Source: Paraescarpia echinospica (Eukaryota > Annelida > Polychaeta > Sabellida > Siboglinidae). From it: 64,000 bases of DNA. The notes beneath the pieces were generated by a model. It was given only the letters and a program-made list of their open reading frames with translations. It did not search any database and was not told the origin of the DNA. The position numbers and the translations under genes are program-made. The stretch is taken from the NCBI GenBank assembly GCA_020002185.1, contig CM034543.1, positions 4,295,167 through 4,359,166 on the forward strand. Direction: 5' to 3'. Positions 21,233 through 32,620 of this stretch are shown here, one piece after another (position 1 is the stretch's first letter; the number at the start of each line of letters is the position of its first letter).

Positions 21233-22415
21233 GTAAAAGTAGCTCAGAACCAGCGTGGTTTGGGGGACCGTTTCACTACGATAATGAGCCCGTAAGGAAA
21301 ATGCATCATTAAACAGAATCCATTGTTTAGTTTAAGCAGAGTTTCCAAAATGTAAAAACCACCGTCGTAGCATATTGACCACTAGTTCCGTGAGGCATTG
21401 ACGACAATGTGCCGGTGGTGCGTACTCGAGTTGACAGGTATCAGGTTTATGTTGGCAACTGAGACAAGCTGGCACTAATTGTGTGACCGTGCAAAACAAT
21501 ATTTAGGTATAATTTCGTAAACTACATATACAATTACTATATAGTAAGAAAGACATTGGCACGTTAGAACGAATTCAAGGTAAGCCAATGAAGCTGAATG
21601 TGTAACAAACACCATACATAATACGTATTATATAATATTATTATTACATATGTCGTCCTCTAGCGGATAGTTTATATGTAATTGACTGTTCTGCCATAAT
21701 TGTGTATGTTGGTCGTTCGCCACATGTATTAATCGTTGTTGGACAATCGATAAGCCAATTACTTTCTAGTTCATTCGTTGTCTATATTTTTCTACTTAGT
21801 AAAACAATGTTTGCGTTATTAGAAATAACTTAACATTGCTTCAGCGTCCTGTTTATGTAACAGTCATCAAGCAGGAACACTCGATATGCACTGGCCGTGC
21901 ACTGCGCACCTCTGACACAAGCACGTTCTCTACTCAGAGCTGAGTCATGGGAAAAGGTCTGAAAGAGGAGCGCGCAAACACTATAAAGACATCTTCAAAT
22001 CCAACTTGAAAAAAATGTGACATTGCCCCGACCACCCGGGAATCGGAGGCTCTATCATGTACCAAATAGCGGTGGATAACTCAAAACGGCACACAATTAT
22101 TCGAAACCAACTAACTAACAACCGTAGCCCCGCACCACGAGGCTAGGAAGATTAGAGCCATTACAAACCTACAAAAACACCCTCACCACATTCTGCCATT
22201 TACGAATATACAACAAATTACACCTACAATCCTTTGAAATATCATCTTCTCTTTGATGATGTCAACTTGTCTCGTTTTGTGTTCCCATAATTCAACAATC
22301 CAATGACGAGTATTCTTCTGTCGTTTGCACAAAGGTCAAATTAGTAAGTAACTTTCTTCCAGTGTTAGTTTTTCTGCACGTAATGTGTCCAAATGTTTCC
22401 TTTCTCTCACTGCAG
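21233..22415. other. Intron, no recognised content
   Basis: About 1.2 kb. Nothing recognised: no coding blocks, no tandem repeat, no transposon end that I could support. Confidence 0.55.
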
Positions 22416-22593
22416 TTCCCGATGTGTGCGGACTACCAGCCGTATTACCCCAGTTTCCACTTATTATTGGTGGCGTTGAGGTAAAAGAACACTCGTGGCC
22501 ATGGCAGATTAGCCTCGTGTATCTAGGATTCGGGCACTTCTGTGGTGGAAGCATTGTGAAGAGAGACTGGATAATCACGGCTGCGCATTGCGT
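22416..22593 (+). CDS. Exon: peptidase S1 start, activation site and catalytic His
   Basis: Acceptor CTGCAG at 22410-22415, donor GTAAGT at 22594. The frame reads (V)PDVCGLPAVLPQFPL, then IIGGVEVKEHSWPWQISLV, FCGGSIVKRDW and IITAAHCV. IIGG is the mature N-terminus of S1 peptidases, TAAHC holds the catalytic His, and Cys42/Cys58 (chymotrypsin numbering) are present. The Cys in PDVCGLP would hold the propeptide to the catalytic chain through Cys122. The residue before IIGG is Leu, not the usual Arg or Lys. It leaves in phase 2. Confidence 0.92.
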
Positions 22594-22957
22594 GTAAGTT
22601 CATGATATGCATGTGTCTTCCAATTGAGAAGGTTGTAAAGTTACCTCTCAGTAGCTTGGGTTCTGAAAGGTAACAACGTGAAGATTTTGGTGACTATCAC
22701 ATAATTCATGCTCCAACTATTATGTTTGATTTAGTAAATAGTTTCGTGCACAAATATTAATGGAGAACATCATATGTGTATGTATATTTGGATGTAACAG
22801 TATTTAGAGAATGTAAGAACGGCAGTGTCGTTTAACTGTTGTTATTATTATATTGTCACCAACATTCCTAGATGTTATGCAACTAGTTCAACATATATTT
22901 CCAAAACAAATGTGTTTGTTAGGTGTTTGTTTCTGTGTTTTTTCATATCAGGATGTT

Positions 22958-25748
22958 TGCAGGGAAGGCTGAAACTGGAGGCACAGATAAAGACAGCATA
23001 AATAAATCAGCAAAGAACAGTCTCGAAAACTCTTCTGAAGTTGGATATAAATGTGTTTGTTTAAATGCAAGGAGTATAGTAAACAAAAGAAATGAACTAA
23101 ACAATATGGTAGGAGATATTGACCATCACATAATAGGTATAACTGAATCATGGACCACCACCGATATATCAGATGCCGAATTGGGACTGACAGGATATGT
23201 AATGTTTAGGAAAGATAGAATAGGAAGAAAGGGAGGTGGAATTGTTTTATATATTAAAGACTCTATCCATGCTTATGAAATAAACTTACAAAGAGAAGCA
23301 GATTGCGAAGAAGCTGCATGGTGTAACATAGTTACAGGAAACTCAACGTTAACAATTGGGTTAGTTTATCGAAGTCCAAACATAAGCATAGAAGAGAATG
23401 AAAAAATACAAAACGCTATAAGGGAAGTAAGCAAACGGGACTGTATTATTATGGGGGATTTCAACCATGGGCATATACAATGGAAATCTGTACAGAGTAT
23501 GGGGAGTGAGGATCACAAGTTTTAGTACAAGATACTTTCCTTTCTCAACATGTACTAGAATCAACCAGAGGTGAGAATGTGTTAGACATAGTTTTGTTCT
23601 CACAGAATGAATCACTTGACAATGTCAAGATATGTGAGCCACTGGGGAGTAGTGATCACAACCAGAAACATTTTACCATCAAAGTAAACTCAGAAAGAAA
23701 TAGTAAAAAGCAGTATAGGAGAAATTTCCACAAAGGAAGGTATAAGGACATGAGGAAATATTTAGAAAAGATAGACTGGAATAACACACTGAAGCATAAG
23801 ACAACAAAATGCTGGAATATCTTAAAGAGTGAAATTAAGTGCATAGTCGGTAAATTTGTACCCTTCAAAAACAAGGGAAACGGTCCAAAAAGAAACACTT
23901 ATCGAAAGAAGCCATTAGAAAAATCAAGTATAAACAAATGATGTGGAAGTCATATAGATGTAATGGAAATGATGAAGATTACAACAGTTATAAATAAGCA
24001 CTTAACCAAACTACAGCTGAAATTAGAAATTCAAAGAGAAGCTATGAACAAAAATTAGCTAGTAATAAAAAAACACGACAGCACGAGTTTTTATGCGTAT
24101 GTTCGAAGCAAACAGAAAGTTCAGGATAAGGTCGATCCTCTAGAAGATATCGCTGGAAATATAATATCAGAGGGATTCTTAATGACACAAGACCTGAATG
24201 AGTATTTTAGTTAAGTGTTTACCAGGGAAGATATTAGTTCACTGCCAGTATCAGAGTTCACTGCCAAGTTCAAGGGGCAGATTCAGAGTATTTAGGACAG
24301 TTAATTGTAACCCCGGAAATGGTAGCTAAGAAAATAAGGGCTATGAAGGATACTAAATCACCTGGAGTGGATGGGATTCCGCCCAAACTACTATTGGAAA
24401 TTGTAGAACAGATTAGCGTACCGCTTGCTACAGTTTTCAGTTTGTCATTAGAAGAGGGAGTGGTTCCTTTAGAATGGAAAGAGGCAAACATTATACCGTT
24501 ATTTAGAAAAGGTTCGAGAAACAAGTCAGAGAACTATAGACCAGTGAGTTTAACATCAGTGATTTGCAAATTATTCGAAAGACTAATTAAAGATCACTTG
24601 GTGGATTTTCTTGTTAAACATAACTTGATAAACCCATCTCAACATGGGTTTTTAAAAGCGAGGTCATGCTTAACAAATATGTTATGTTTTTTGGAAGACA
24701 TCACTAAGTGGGTAGGTGAGGGATCACCAGTAGATATCATCTACTTAGATTTTCAAAAAACTTTCGACAAAGTACCACATCAAAGACTACTGCTTAAACT
24801 AAAGGCCCATGGCATAGGAACTGATGTAATAAATTGGATAGAAAAATGGCTGATTGACAGAAGACAACGTGTAGTAGTTGATGGGGTGGCTTCAAACTAG
24901 AAATCGGTATTGAGTGGGGTACCACAGGGATCAATACTAGGACCTACATTATTCTTAATCAATGATTTGGATGATAATATAACAAGCAAGGTGCTGACAT
25001 TTGCAAATGATACAAAATTGTTTAGAAGGATTAAAAGTGATGGAGATAGACAGCATTTACAAGATGATCTTGACAGGTTGATTAAAATGGTCTGAAAAGT
25101 GGCAAATGTTGTTCAATTTTGGGAAATGTAAACGCCTCCACACAGGACATGGGAACGAAGATGTAGAATATACAATGGGGGGTACTATAGTAAGTACTAC
25201 TGTAAAAGAAAAGGACTTAGGGTTAACCGTTAGTGCTGATATTAAGGTTTCAGAGCAGTGCGGAATTGCAGCTTCAAAGGGAAATCAAATCCTTGGATAA
25301 ATTAAGCGAAATATAGCGTATAAGGTAAAATAATTAATAATACACAGTACAAAACAATAGTGAGGCCTCATTTAGAATATTGTATACAAGCGTGGAGACC
25401 ATATCGCAAGAAGGATATAGATATGCTAGAAAGAGTACAGAGGAGAGCGACTAAAATGATACCAAAACAGAGGGATCTTAGTTATGAAATTCGCCTAAAA
25501 GAATGTGGTTTAACAACACTAGAGACCAGGCGATTGAGAGGAGATCAGATAGAATTGTTCAAAATACTGAATGGTTATAAAAAATATTGATAGAAATATG
25601 TTTTTCTCAGTTAAGAAAGATAGAAGGACTAGAGGACATGAAGTTACATTAGCAAAGGAGCAGTATAGATTCGATATAAGAAAGTTCTCATTTTCACGAA
25701 GGACTGTAAAGGAATGGAATAGATTATCTGCTGATTGTGTGGGTGCTC
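22958..25748 (+). mobile_element. CR1-like element, family A, copy C
   Basis: 5'-truncated just before ORF2: the first shared bases are gaaggctgaaactggaggca. Endonuclease 22970-23530 (CVCLNARSIVNKRNELN, IIGITESW, GDFNHGHIQW), broken near 23523, then 23579-23941 (SSDHNQKHF). RT in pieces: 24319-24900 (SPGVDGIPPKLL, YLDFQKTFDKVPHQ), 24910-25095 and 25106-25590 (IVRPHLEYC region). Many stops and shifts make it older than copies A and B. It ends inside the 3' part, where segment X begins. Confidence 0.85.
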
Positions 25749-26285
25749 AATTTTATAGTCGCAGGTACCTTTAATTGTTGTGTTTCACCGGCTCCCCGTG
25801 TATTTCGTTTTGTTGATCCAAGATCGAGGAGCAACATCGGCTGTAGTCAGTGACTGCGTCGTTGTATGACTCATCTCGTCTCATTTAAGACGACCTATGT
25901 TAGCTCGATGGAGACGAGCAAGCATGGGTAGTGATATATTCTTGCCGTTTGATACTGAATATATTTCGGAGGCAACATTTTATTCCCAGTTAAGATAAAT
26001 AGGAGGACTAGGTGACATTAAGTTACATTAGTAAAGGAGCAGTGTAGATTAGATATAAGACAGTTCTCATTTTCACAAAGGACTGTAAATTATTGGAACA
26101 TGTTATCTGCTGCTTGTGTGGGTGCTAGTAGCGTGAATATCTTTAAAAATAAAATCGACACATACCTCAGAAGGGCGGGATACACATACATAAAGGGTTG
26201 GACTCTCGATAAGCCAAAGGGCTTCCTTGTCCACCTGCCACCTAGAGTTAATTCTCTGGGTGGTAATCTTGTTAAATCTTGTTAA
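25749..26285 (+). mobile_element. X/CR1 chimeric repeat (segment X joined to CR1 family A 3' end)
   Basis: 25749-25975 is segment X, the reverse complement of 2351-2588. From 25976 the sequence is CR1 family A 3' end (cccagttaagataaatagga to the cttgttaaat tail at 26265-26283). The CR1 part starts upstream of where copy C broke off, so X does not simply interrupt copy C. The same X/CR1 junction exists at 2351, so the two parts have been copied as one unit at least once. Confidence 0.6.
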
Positions 26286-26374
26286 TTAATGTCACAAAAA
26301 ACAACGGAATGTGTGAGACCGCAATCCGTAGATTCTTTGAACTATGTTTTTGAAATACCGTCATACTGTTGCAG

Positions 26375-26643
26375 ACGCGATTACATGGCATCACAGACAA
26401 AGCTTCGTGTTGTCGTTGGCGTACACAACAGATCAGCGTCGGAAGGAACGGAATCATCTTGGGCGATCAAAGAAATATATATGCATCCCAACTACGACAC
26501 CAAAACTCACAACAATGACGTCGCCCTCATCAGAATCGATGGCAGTATGGAATACCACGCAGAGGTGTCACCCGTATGTTTGCCTGACACCGACGTAGCA
26601 GCTGCAACACAATGTGTCGCCACAGGCTGGGGAACCACTAAAG
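26375..26643 (+). CDS. Exon: peptidase S1 middle part, catalytic Asp
   Basis: Acceptor TTGCAG at 26369-26374, donor GT at 26644. It reads RDYMASQTKLRVVVGVHN, EIYMHPNYDTKTHNNDVALI, RIDGSMEYHAEV, SPVCLPDTD and QCVATGWGTTKG. The Asp of NNDVALI is the catalytic Asp102 and SPVCLP carries Cys122, the partner of the propeptide Cys. QCVATGWG holds Cys136. It enters in phase 2 (GT plus A gives Val after TAAHC) and leaves in phase 1. Confidence 0.92.
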
Positions 26644-26877
26644 GTGGAGATACTTAAATGGCAATTGCATGTGTTAACCTGAACACTCGTCACAGTTGGT
26701 GACACACGTGTTGGTGACATACGTAACAGAACACTCGTCACAGTTCGTGTTGGTGACACACGTAACAGAACAATGAATAACGTTCGTTTCACAATGGCTA
26801 TAGTTGATAATGATTCATCACACATCCAACTTAAGTGAATGTTTACAGTACCTGAAGCTAAGTTTAAAAGGACTAGC

Positions 26878-26935
26878 GGTGTGTGTGTGTGCGCGCGCGC
26901 GCGTGGTGTGTGTGAGGGGGCGTGTGTGTCTGATA
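26878..26935. repeat. (GT)n/(GC)n tract
   Basis: Alternating GTGT, GCGC and GTGT, a purine-pyrimidine run just upstream of the next peptidase exon. Confidence 0.85.
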
Positions 26936-26968
26936 CGATTCTTTACATTGTGTGTGTCTGTGTTGTAG

Positions 26969-27114
26969 GAACCGGGGACGATACAGTGCTGCGGCAGATT
27001 AATTTGCCAGTAATTGACATGGCGGCATGCCGCGTTAACATCGCATACGTCACTGACTTCCTATCTGATACTATGATGTGTGCCGGACAGCAAGATGGGA
27101 GAGATTCATGCAAG
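26969..27114 (+). CDS. Exon: peptidase S1, segment before the active-site Ser
   Basis: Acceptor GTTGTAG at 26962-26968, donor GTATAT at 27115. It reads GTGDDTVLRQINLPVIDMAA, then CRVNIAYV, DTMMCAGQQDGRDSCK. Cys168 and Cys182 are present. The Asp of GRDSCK is at position 189, the base of the S1 pocket, which predicts cleavage after Arg or Lys. It ends in phase 0 exactly before GDSGGP, which is on the next exon 7.6 kb away. Confidence 0.92.
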
Positions 27115-27153
27115 GTATATACATACATACTTACTTATTTCCATACTTACTTA

Positions 27154-27179
27154 ATGAGTGTGTGTGTGTGTGTGTGTAT

Positions 27180-27233
<54 letters not shown>

Positions 27234-27530
27234 ATGAGTGTGTGTGTGTTTATGTGTGTGTGTGAGTGTGTGTGTGTATATGTATGTATGTATTTGTGTA
27301 TGTATGTATGCATGTATGCATGCATGTATATATATATTATATATATATATATATATGTATTATACCCTGCATGCATGTATGAATGTATTATATATATGTA
27401 TGTGTGTATGTAAGTATGTAATGCATGTAAGTATGTATGTATGCATGCATGTATTTATGTGTGTATGTGTGCATGTATTTATGTATGAATGTGTGAATGT
27501 ATGTATGCATGTATGTAGGTATGCGTGTAT

Positions 27531-27585
<55 letters not shown>

Positions 27586-27745
27586 ATGTATGTATGTATG
27601 TATGTATGTATGTGTGTGTGTGTGTGTATGTGTGTATGTATGTATGTATGTGTGTGTGTGTATGTATGTATGTATGTATGTATGTATATATATATGTATA
27701 TATGTATGTATATATATATGTATGTATGTATGAATGTATGCATAT
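27154..27745. repeat. Complex GTGT/GTAT microsatellite
   Basis: About 590 bases of (GT)n, (GTAT)n and (TA)n. It is the source of many Cys/Val, Tyr/Val and His/Thr frames on both strands that are not genes. Confidence 0.95.
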
Positions 27746-27759
27746 GGGGTGTCAGGGAG

Positions 27760-28855
27760 GGATAGTACCTCTGACGGGGGAGCATGTCGTGCTCTTCGGA
27801 GTAGCTCGACCGCTTTGGTTCCCACCTGGCACCCAACTCTCAGCTGTGGCTCCAAGTAGCTGTAAACCAGGTGAGGGTAATCAACGTGCGGAGGAAATCA
27901 AGTTTAGATTCAACGGCCAAGAAGGCGGAACAGCAGTGCACTGTGGAGTGCCTAAGGCAGAGCAGAGCACGGAAGATGTCATGGCCATCCACTGCAGTCA
28001 AGGAAGTCTTCAGTCGTACCAACTTTCTGGGCCACTGAAACCCGGCTTCCCACTTTAAAAGCATTCACGCACAGGTTTGTGCTACTCCTCATTCGACATC
28101 ATCTCATCTATCATCATTTCTTTATCAAACCCTGCGGCGATGGGGGAGAGGCAGAGCGACAGGTGGAGGTGATCACTGGCAGTTGTAGTCCGAAATCTGC
28201 ACGTAGGCGGCCTGTGGACAAGATGTCGTTTGACTCTGTATCCAGCGCAGCGGAGGAGTCCAGCAGCACCACAGGCGACTGAGCAGCCCTTTCTAGGACA
28301 GCACTGCTCACCCTTTGTAAGGGAGGGGCCCAGAAAAGGTGGCCTAAAGATTGCCTGCCCTACTACAACTGGCCAGCATACCGCGGCTGGCAGTTCAACC
28401 CATTTTGGCGGTCGAAAACAAAGAAACACACGAAGACTCCTTCTCGGAGCATGGAATCTTCGCACACTTATGAATAAAGCTGACACTGCAAGACCGAAAA
28501 GAAGAACTGTCTTTATTGCAAGAGAGCTGCAGCGTTATAACATTGATATAGCGGCTCTGAGTGAGACAGGACTTGCAGAGGAGGGCTGCGTGAGGGAACC
28601 AGGCGGTGGCTACATATTCTTTTGGAAAGGCAAGGCAGAGAATGAAGCCAGAAAGAGTTGGCATAGCAGTGAAAACTTCTCTCATGCGGCTGCTTCCGGC
28701 CATTTCCAAATGGATCAACGAAAGGCTTCTGAAGCTACTTTTACCCCTGAACGCCAAGCGCCACGTCACTATCATAAGTGCCTACGCACCCACCCTTACA
28801 AGCTCCGACGAGACCAAAGAAAGATTCTATGAAGATCTCAACAGCCTGATCAGGT
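27760..28855 (+). mobile_element. RTE-like retrotransposon, 5' region and endonuclease fragment
   Basis: 27760-28400 is a GC-richer 5' leader. From 28400 the frame reads RRLLLGAWNLRTLMNKADTA, ELQRYNIDIAALSETGLAEE and GGGYIFFWKGK. After a frame change near 28640 it goes on with RVGIAVKTSLMRLL and HVTIISAYAPTLTSSDETK, then ERFYEDLNSLI. These are the WN-x-RTL, SE and AYAP blocks of RTE apurinic endonucleases. It breaks off at 28855 in a (GTAT)n tract; no RT follows. Confidence 0.75.
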
Positions 28856-29220
28856 ATGTATGTATGTAGGTGTGTGTGCGTGCATGCGTGCATGCGTGCT
28901 TGCGTGCATGTGTGCTTGTGTGTATCTGTGCATGTGTGCATGTGTGTATGTGTGTATGTATTATTGCATGTTAAAGTTTTCCTTCTAGTCGGCTTGCATC
29001 TCAAGCCCCAAACATTCAGAAGTTAATTACTGTTGCCACGAGTTTAACGAAACACCTCTATTTTGTTTTCAAAATACCCATATACGTCAAGGTTTCCCGC
29101 CTTTTCTATAGTAAATATGTATGTGTGTGTGTGTGTATGTATGTGTGTGTATATTTGTATGTATGTATGTATGTATGTTTGCATGTGTGTATGTGTGCAT
29201 GTATGTATGTATGTATATAT
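28856..29220. repeat. GTAT/GTGC microsatellites and a duplicated 82-bp segment
   Basis: 28856-28965 and 29116-29220 are (GTAT)n/(GTGC)n tracts. The segment 29034-29115 (gccacgagtttaacgaaaca to ttttctatagtaaa) is repeated at 29223-29305 with a few differences. The two copies flank the second tract, so they look like a local duplication of about 190 bp. Confidence 0.8.
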
Positions 29221-29305
29221 GACGCCACGAGTTTAACGAAACAGCTCTATTTTTTCAAAATACCCATATACGTCAAGGTTTCCCGCCTTTTCTATGGTAA
29301 ATCAA

Positions 29306-29920
29306 TTGTTCGGAACGTAACACGTATTGCGCGATCTCTTAAACCTTCGGATGAATTTAGGAAGAAATGGTGTTATACATCAAAGTGTGAACACCGGAAC
29401 GGTTGCTTCTCCATGCTGATTTATGTTTGCTTTTGTTATTTGGCTGGATCTCACATAATGTACCCCAGTGCGTCATCAACCAGATATCTGTCATCGAAAG
29501 CAAAGCAAGTCCAACACAAATACAGTCAGGGAGCGTCTGTGAACCCATGGGAATTTAGTGGTGAAAGCAGACCATCAGTGCATTTGGCTACGAGGGACCC
29601 TAAAGAACAAGAAAACACTTGTCGGCAGTCTGAGAACCTGTTCAGTCTTTTTTGTGATGCGTCAGTGACGTCGGTGCTCCATCTACATAGAGTATATTTC
29701 AGTTTGTGCTAAACTATGCTAAATATTTTTCCTTAGAGAAAGAGTAGATCAATATGAACAAATAAAAATGCCTGGGCGATTTTTCACTCAGACCCCGCGT
29801 TGCCTTGGTAACAAACACAATGGTGCCACAATGGAAATATGTACCACACCTTGCGCACGGTATCCTAACATAACCAAAGCAGATGAGATCATCATTTCTT
29901 CTCACTGTGCGTGTCCTTAG
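29306..29920. other. Intron, no recognised content
   Basis: A 195-codon + strand frame spans part of this region, but its start is microsatellite and the rest has no domain or codon pattern I recognise. I see nothing else. Confidence 0.5.
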
Positions 29921-29929
29921 CGGCGCTTG

Positions 29930-30565
29930 TCAGTGATGGCAACATTGGTTTTATTGTACATGCCGACAGCATAGTTCATATCATCAGACATACGCTTTGA
30001 CAGTAGCAACAATCGGATATCGTCACATCGCAGCGGTACTGATATGTCGGTAAATCCGACTCGTCGTCATTACCCTGGTGTTTGGTGGCTTCGCAAGTTG
30101 TAATGTGCAATGCATCGTCCGTGGTCTGACATGTGTTGAATGTCTGTTCTTATGTTGTTCAGAAACGCATCGGAGGAACGAGTTATTAGAAGGTCGATGT
30201 CGTGACCAGCAACATGTGTTGGGTGTTCAACGTGTTGTGTTCGATCTTCCGCTTTCAACATGTTTAGAAAGCGATTAGTGTCGTTGTTTGATACATTGCC
30301 CATGTGGAAGTTAAATCACCGACAATCAACAGGCGTGACGTATCAATCGACATTTTCTCCATCAAATCAACAAATTCTTGGAGAAATTCCGATGTTGTAA
30401 ACCCATTTTTGGTGTTTGGCGGAGGACGATAGATGACGAGTAGAAGAACAGAGTGAGCGCGATTCCTGAGGTAGAGGCTCATCGACTCGAATGCATTTGC
30501 TGTCGGCATCAGGAGTTGTGGCATCATGAAGCCAGGCTTTATAATACGATTACCAAATAACATAT
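29930..30565 (-). mobile_element. L2-like retrotransposon endonuclease fragment
   Basis: Minus-strand frames: 30563-30264 (LRNRAHSVLLLVIYRPPPN, EFVDLMEKMS, LLIVGDL) then 30303-30070 (FLNMLKAEDRTQHVEHPTHV, AGHDIDLLITRSSD, MSDHGRCIAHYNL). YRPPP, VGD and SDH are blocks of the L2/CR1-group apurinic endonuclease. The frame is broken around 30300 and no RT of the same element follows. Confidence 0.7.
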
Positions 30566-30599
30566 CATTTGTCTTTGATATATTGAGAGAGAGCCTGTT

Positions 30600-32620
30600 T
30601 ACTGCAAACCATGTAACTTTTCCAATTCAATATTTGTCAACCTGGCAAGTTCACCTATATCACTATTACTGTAGAATATGTTGTATCATCAGCAAATAAG
30701 CTGAACTTAAATATGTTTGAAACATTACAAATATCGTCTATGTACAAAATGAACAAATTTGGTCCTAAAACAGATCCCTGTGAGACACCACAAGATATTT
30801 TGAGTATTTCTGAGGGACAATTATCATAGTGAACAAATTGACTTATTTTTTTAAAGTAACTTATAATCCATTGATGTGCAACACCACGAATACCATAACA
30901 AAATAATATTTTTGCCAATATATCATGGTTAACCATATCAAATGCTTTCTTATGGTCAACAAATGCCAATGGCATATTTATTATTATCAAGAGAATTAGT
31001 AATTTCTTCGACCAATTCTATTAACGTATGTGATGCTGACATGCTTGATCTAAATCCATATTGACTAAGACTAAGTATATTATATTTACTTAGAAAATTA
31101 TAGAACCTGTCACTGTACAATTTCTTCAATATTTTTTGAGAACTGGGGCAACAAAGAAATAGATCTGTAATTTGCAAATACACACCTATCACCAGACTTA
31201 AATATGGGAATGACTTTAGCTATTTTCATTTGACTCAGAAATATTCCTGTGATAACAGAAACATTGCTAATGTGTTTCAACGGTTTTACAATATGAGAAA
31301 TAATGTTCTTAATCATGCTCATGTTTAAAGCATTACAAACTGTTGACATTTTACCCTTAACATTTTTATCAGTTCTAATAACGTCTTGGTCATCAACAGG
31401 ACTTAGAAACATACTTTTATCAAATTCTTTTCCCAAATAATCAAATATATCTACATCGTTTTTAGGTAGATTAATTTGTTTTGCAAGATTGGGTCCAACA
31501 TTTGTACAAAAGTTATTCAATATATTTGCAATTTCCTTCTTTTCATATATCTCTTTGTCATTGTTCCTAAAATAGGCAGGACATGTTGGAGTACTTAGTT
31601 GTTTGTTGATTACCCTATTTAGAATTTTCCAGACGCCCTTTACATTAGTTTTTGTTTCTCCAACATTGTGCTGTAATATGCTTTTTCAGCGAAATTTAAT
31701 ATAGATGGTAATTTATTTTTATAGTGTTTGTACTTTAATTCAGCTTCATATGAGCCGAATATAACAAATGCTGTGTAAAGCTACTTCTTTTTGGCACAAG
31801 AACATTCCAAACCTTTAGTGAACTAAGGCTTCTTATAAATGTCACGTTTTCTTAATTTTTTTATAGGGCAATGCTTGCTGAACAAGCCTATGAAATTGTT
31901 TAAAAATAGATCGTACGTCTCATTTACATCATGTAAGTTCAAAATATCATCCCATGATTGTAGACTTGTTTCATGTGAGAGTTAAGCTACGGTGTCTTCA
32001 TTTATTACTCTCGTGTACTGAGTATTCATTTTAGTATTTCTACTCACATAATGCAAATATTGGCAGATGGTCACTGATATCATTATACAGAGTACCACAG
32101 GTGAGATTGTGTCGCAATTCGTTTATTAATATGTTGTCTATCAGAGTAGCTGAAATGTCAGTGACTCTGGTTGGCTTATCAATTAGAGGGTAAAGTCCTA
32201 GACTGTACATCAAATCTAGAAAGTGTTTAGTACTGCTGTGTTGTTCATGTTTTAACAAATCAATATTTATGTCACCACACAGAAATACTGTTTTATGTGC
32301 TTTTACATCACTTAACATGTGTTCTATTTTTACACAGAACATATCTAAATTGGAACCAGATGTTCTGTATATTCAATTGATAATACCATTACCGTGATTC
32401 TTTATGAAACGTTCTACAAAAATATTGTCGACTTTCATGGATTTTGTTTCAATTAGTCTGCACGATAATTCATTTGGTATATATAATGCTACACCACCGC
32501 CTTTGCGGGATTCCCTAGTTACATAATAGGCACTGTAGCCAATTAGATCCATACATGAACTATGTTGGAATAATATAGAGGGTTTAAATATTAAGATCTT
32601 AACTAAGTCAAGTCACCACA
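30600..32620 (-). mobile_element. Jockey/L2-like retrotransposon, degraded (endonuclease and RT)
   Basis: Minus-strand order: 32342-32040 endonuclease end (VFLCGDINIDLLKHEQHSS, FLDLMYSLGLYPLIDKPTRV, DNILINELRHN, NDISDHLPIF), 31520-31110 linker and RT start (KVIPIFKSGDRCVFANYRSI), 31192-30956 (LSKYNILSLSQYGFRSSMSA) and 30990-30655 (DHKKAFDMVNHDIL, GVSQGSVLGPNLFILYID, FSLFADDTTYS). The catalytic F-A-D-D box is intact, but there are several frame breaks. This is a different family from CR1 family A. Confidence 0.8.

Noticed and set aside
29125..29712. 195-codon + strand frame
   Set aside because: Its first 30 codons are (GTAT)n and the rest has no recognisable domain; stops are absent by chance as far as I can tell.
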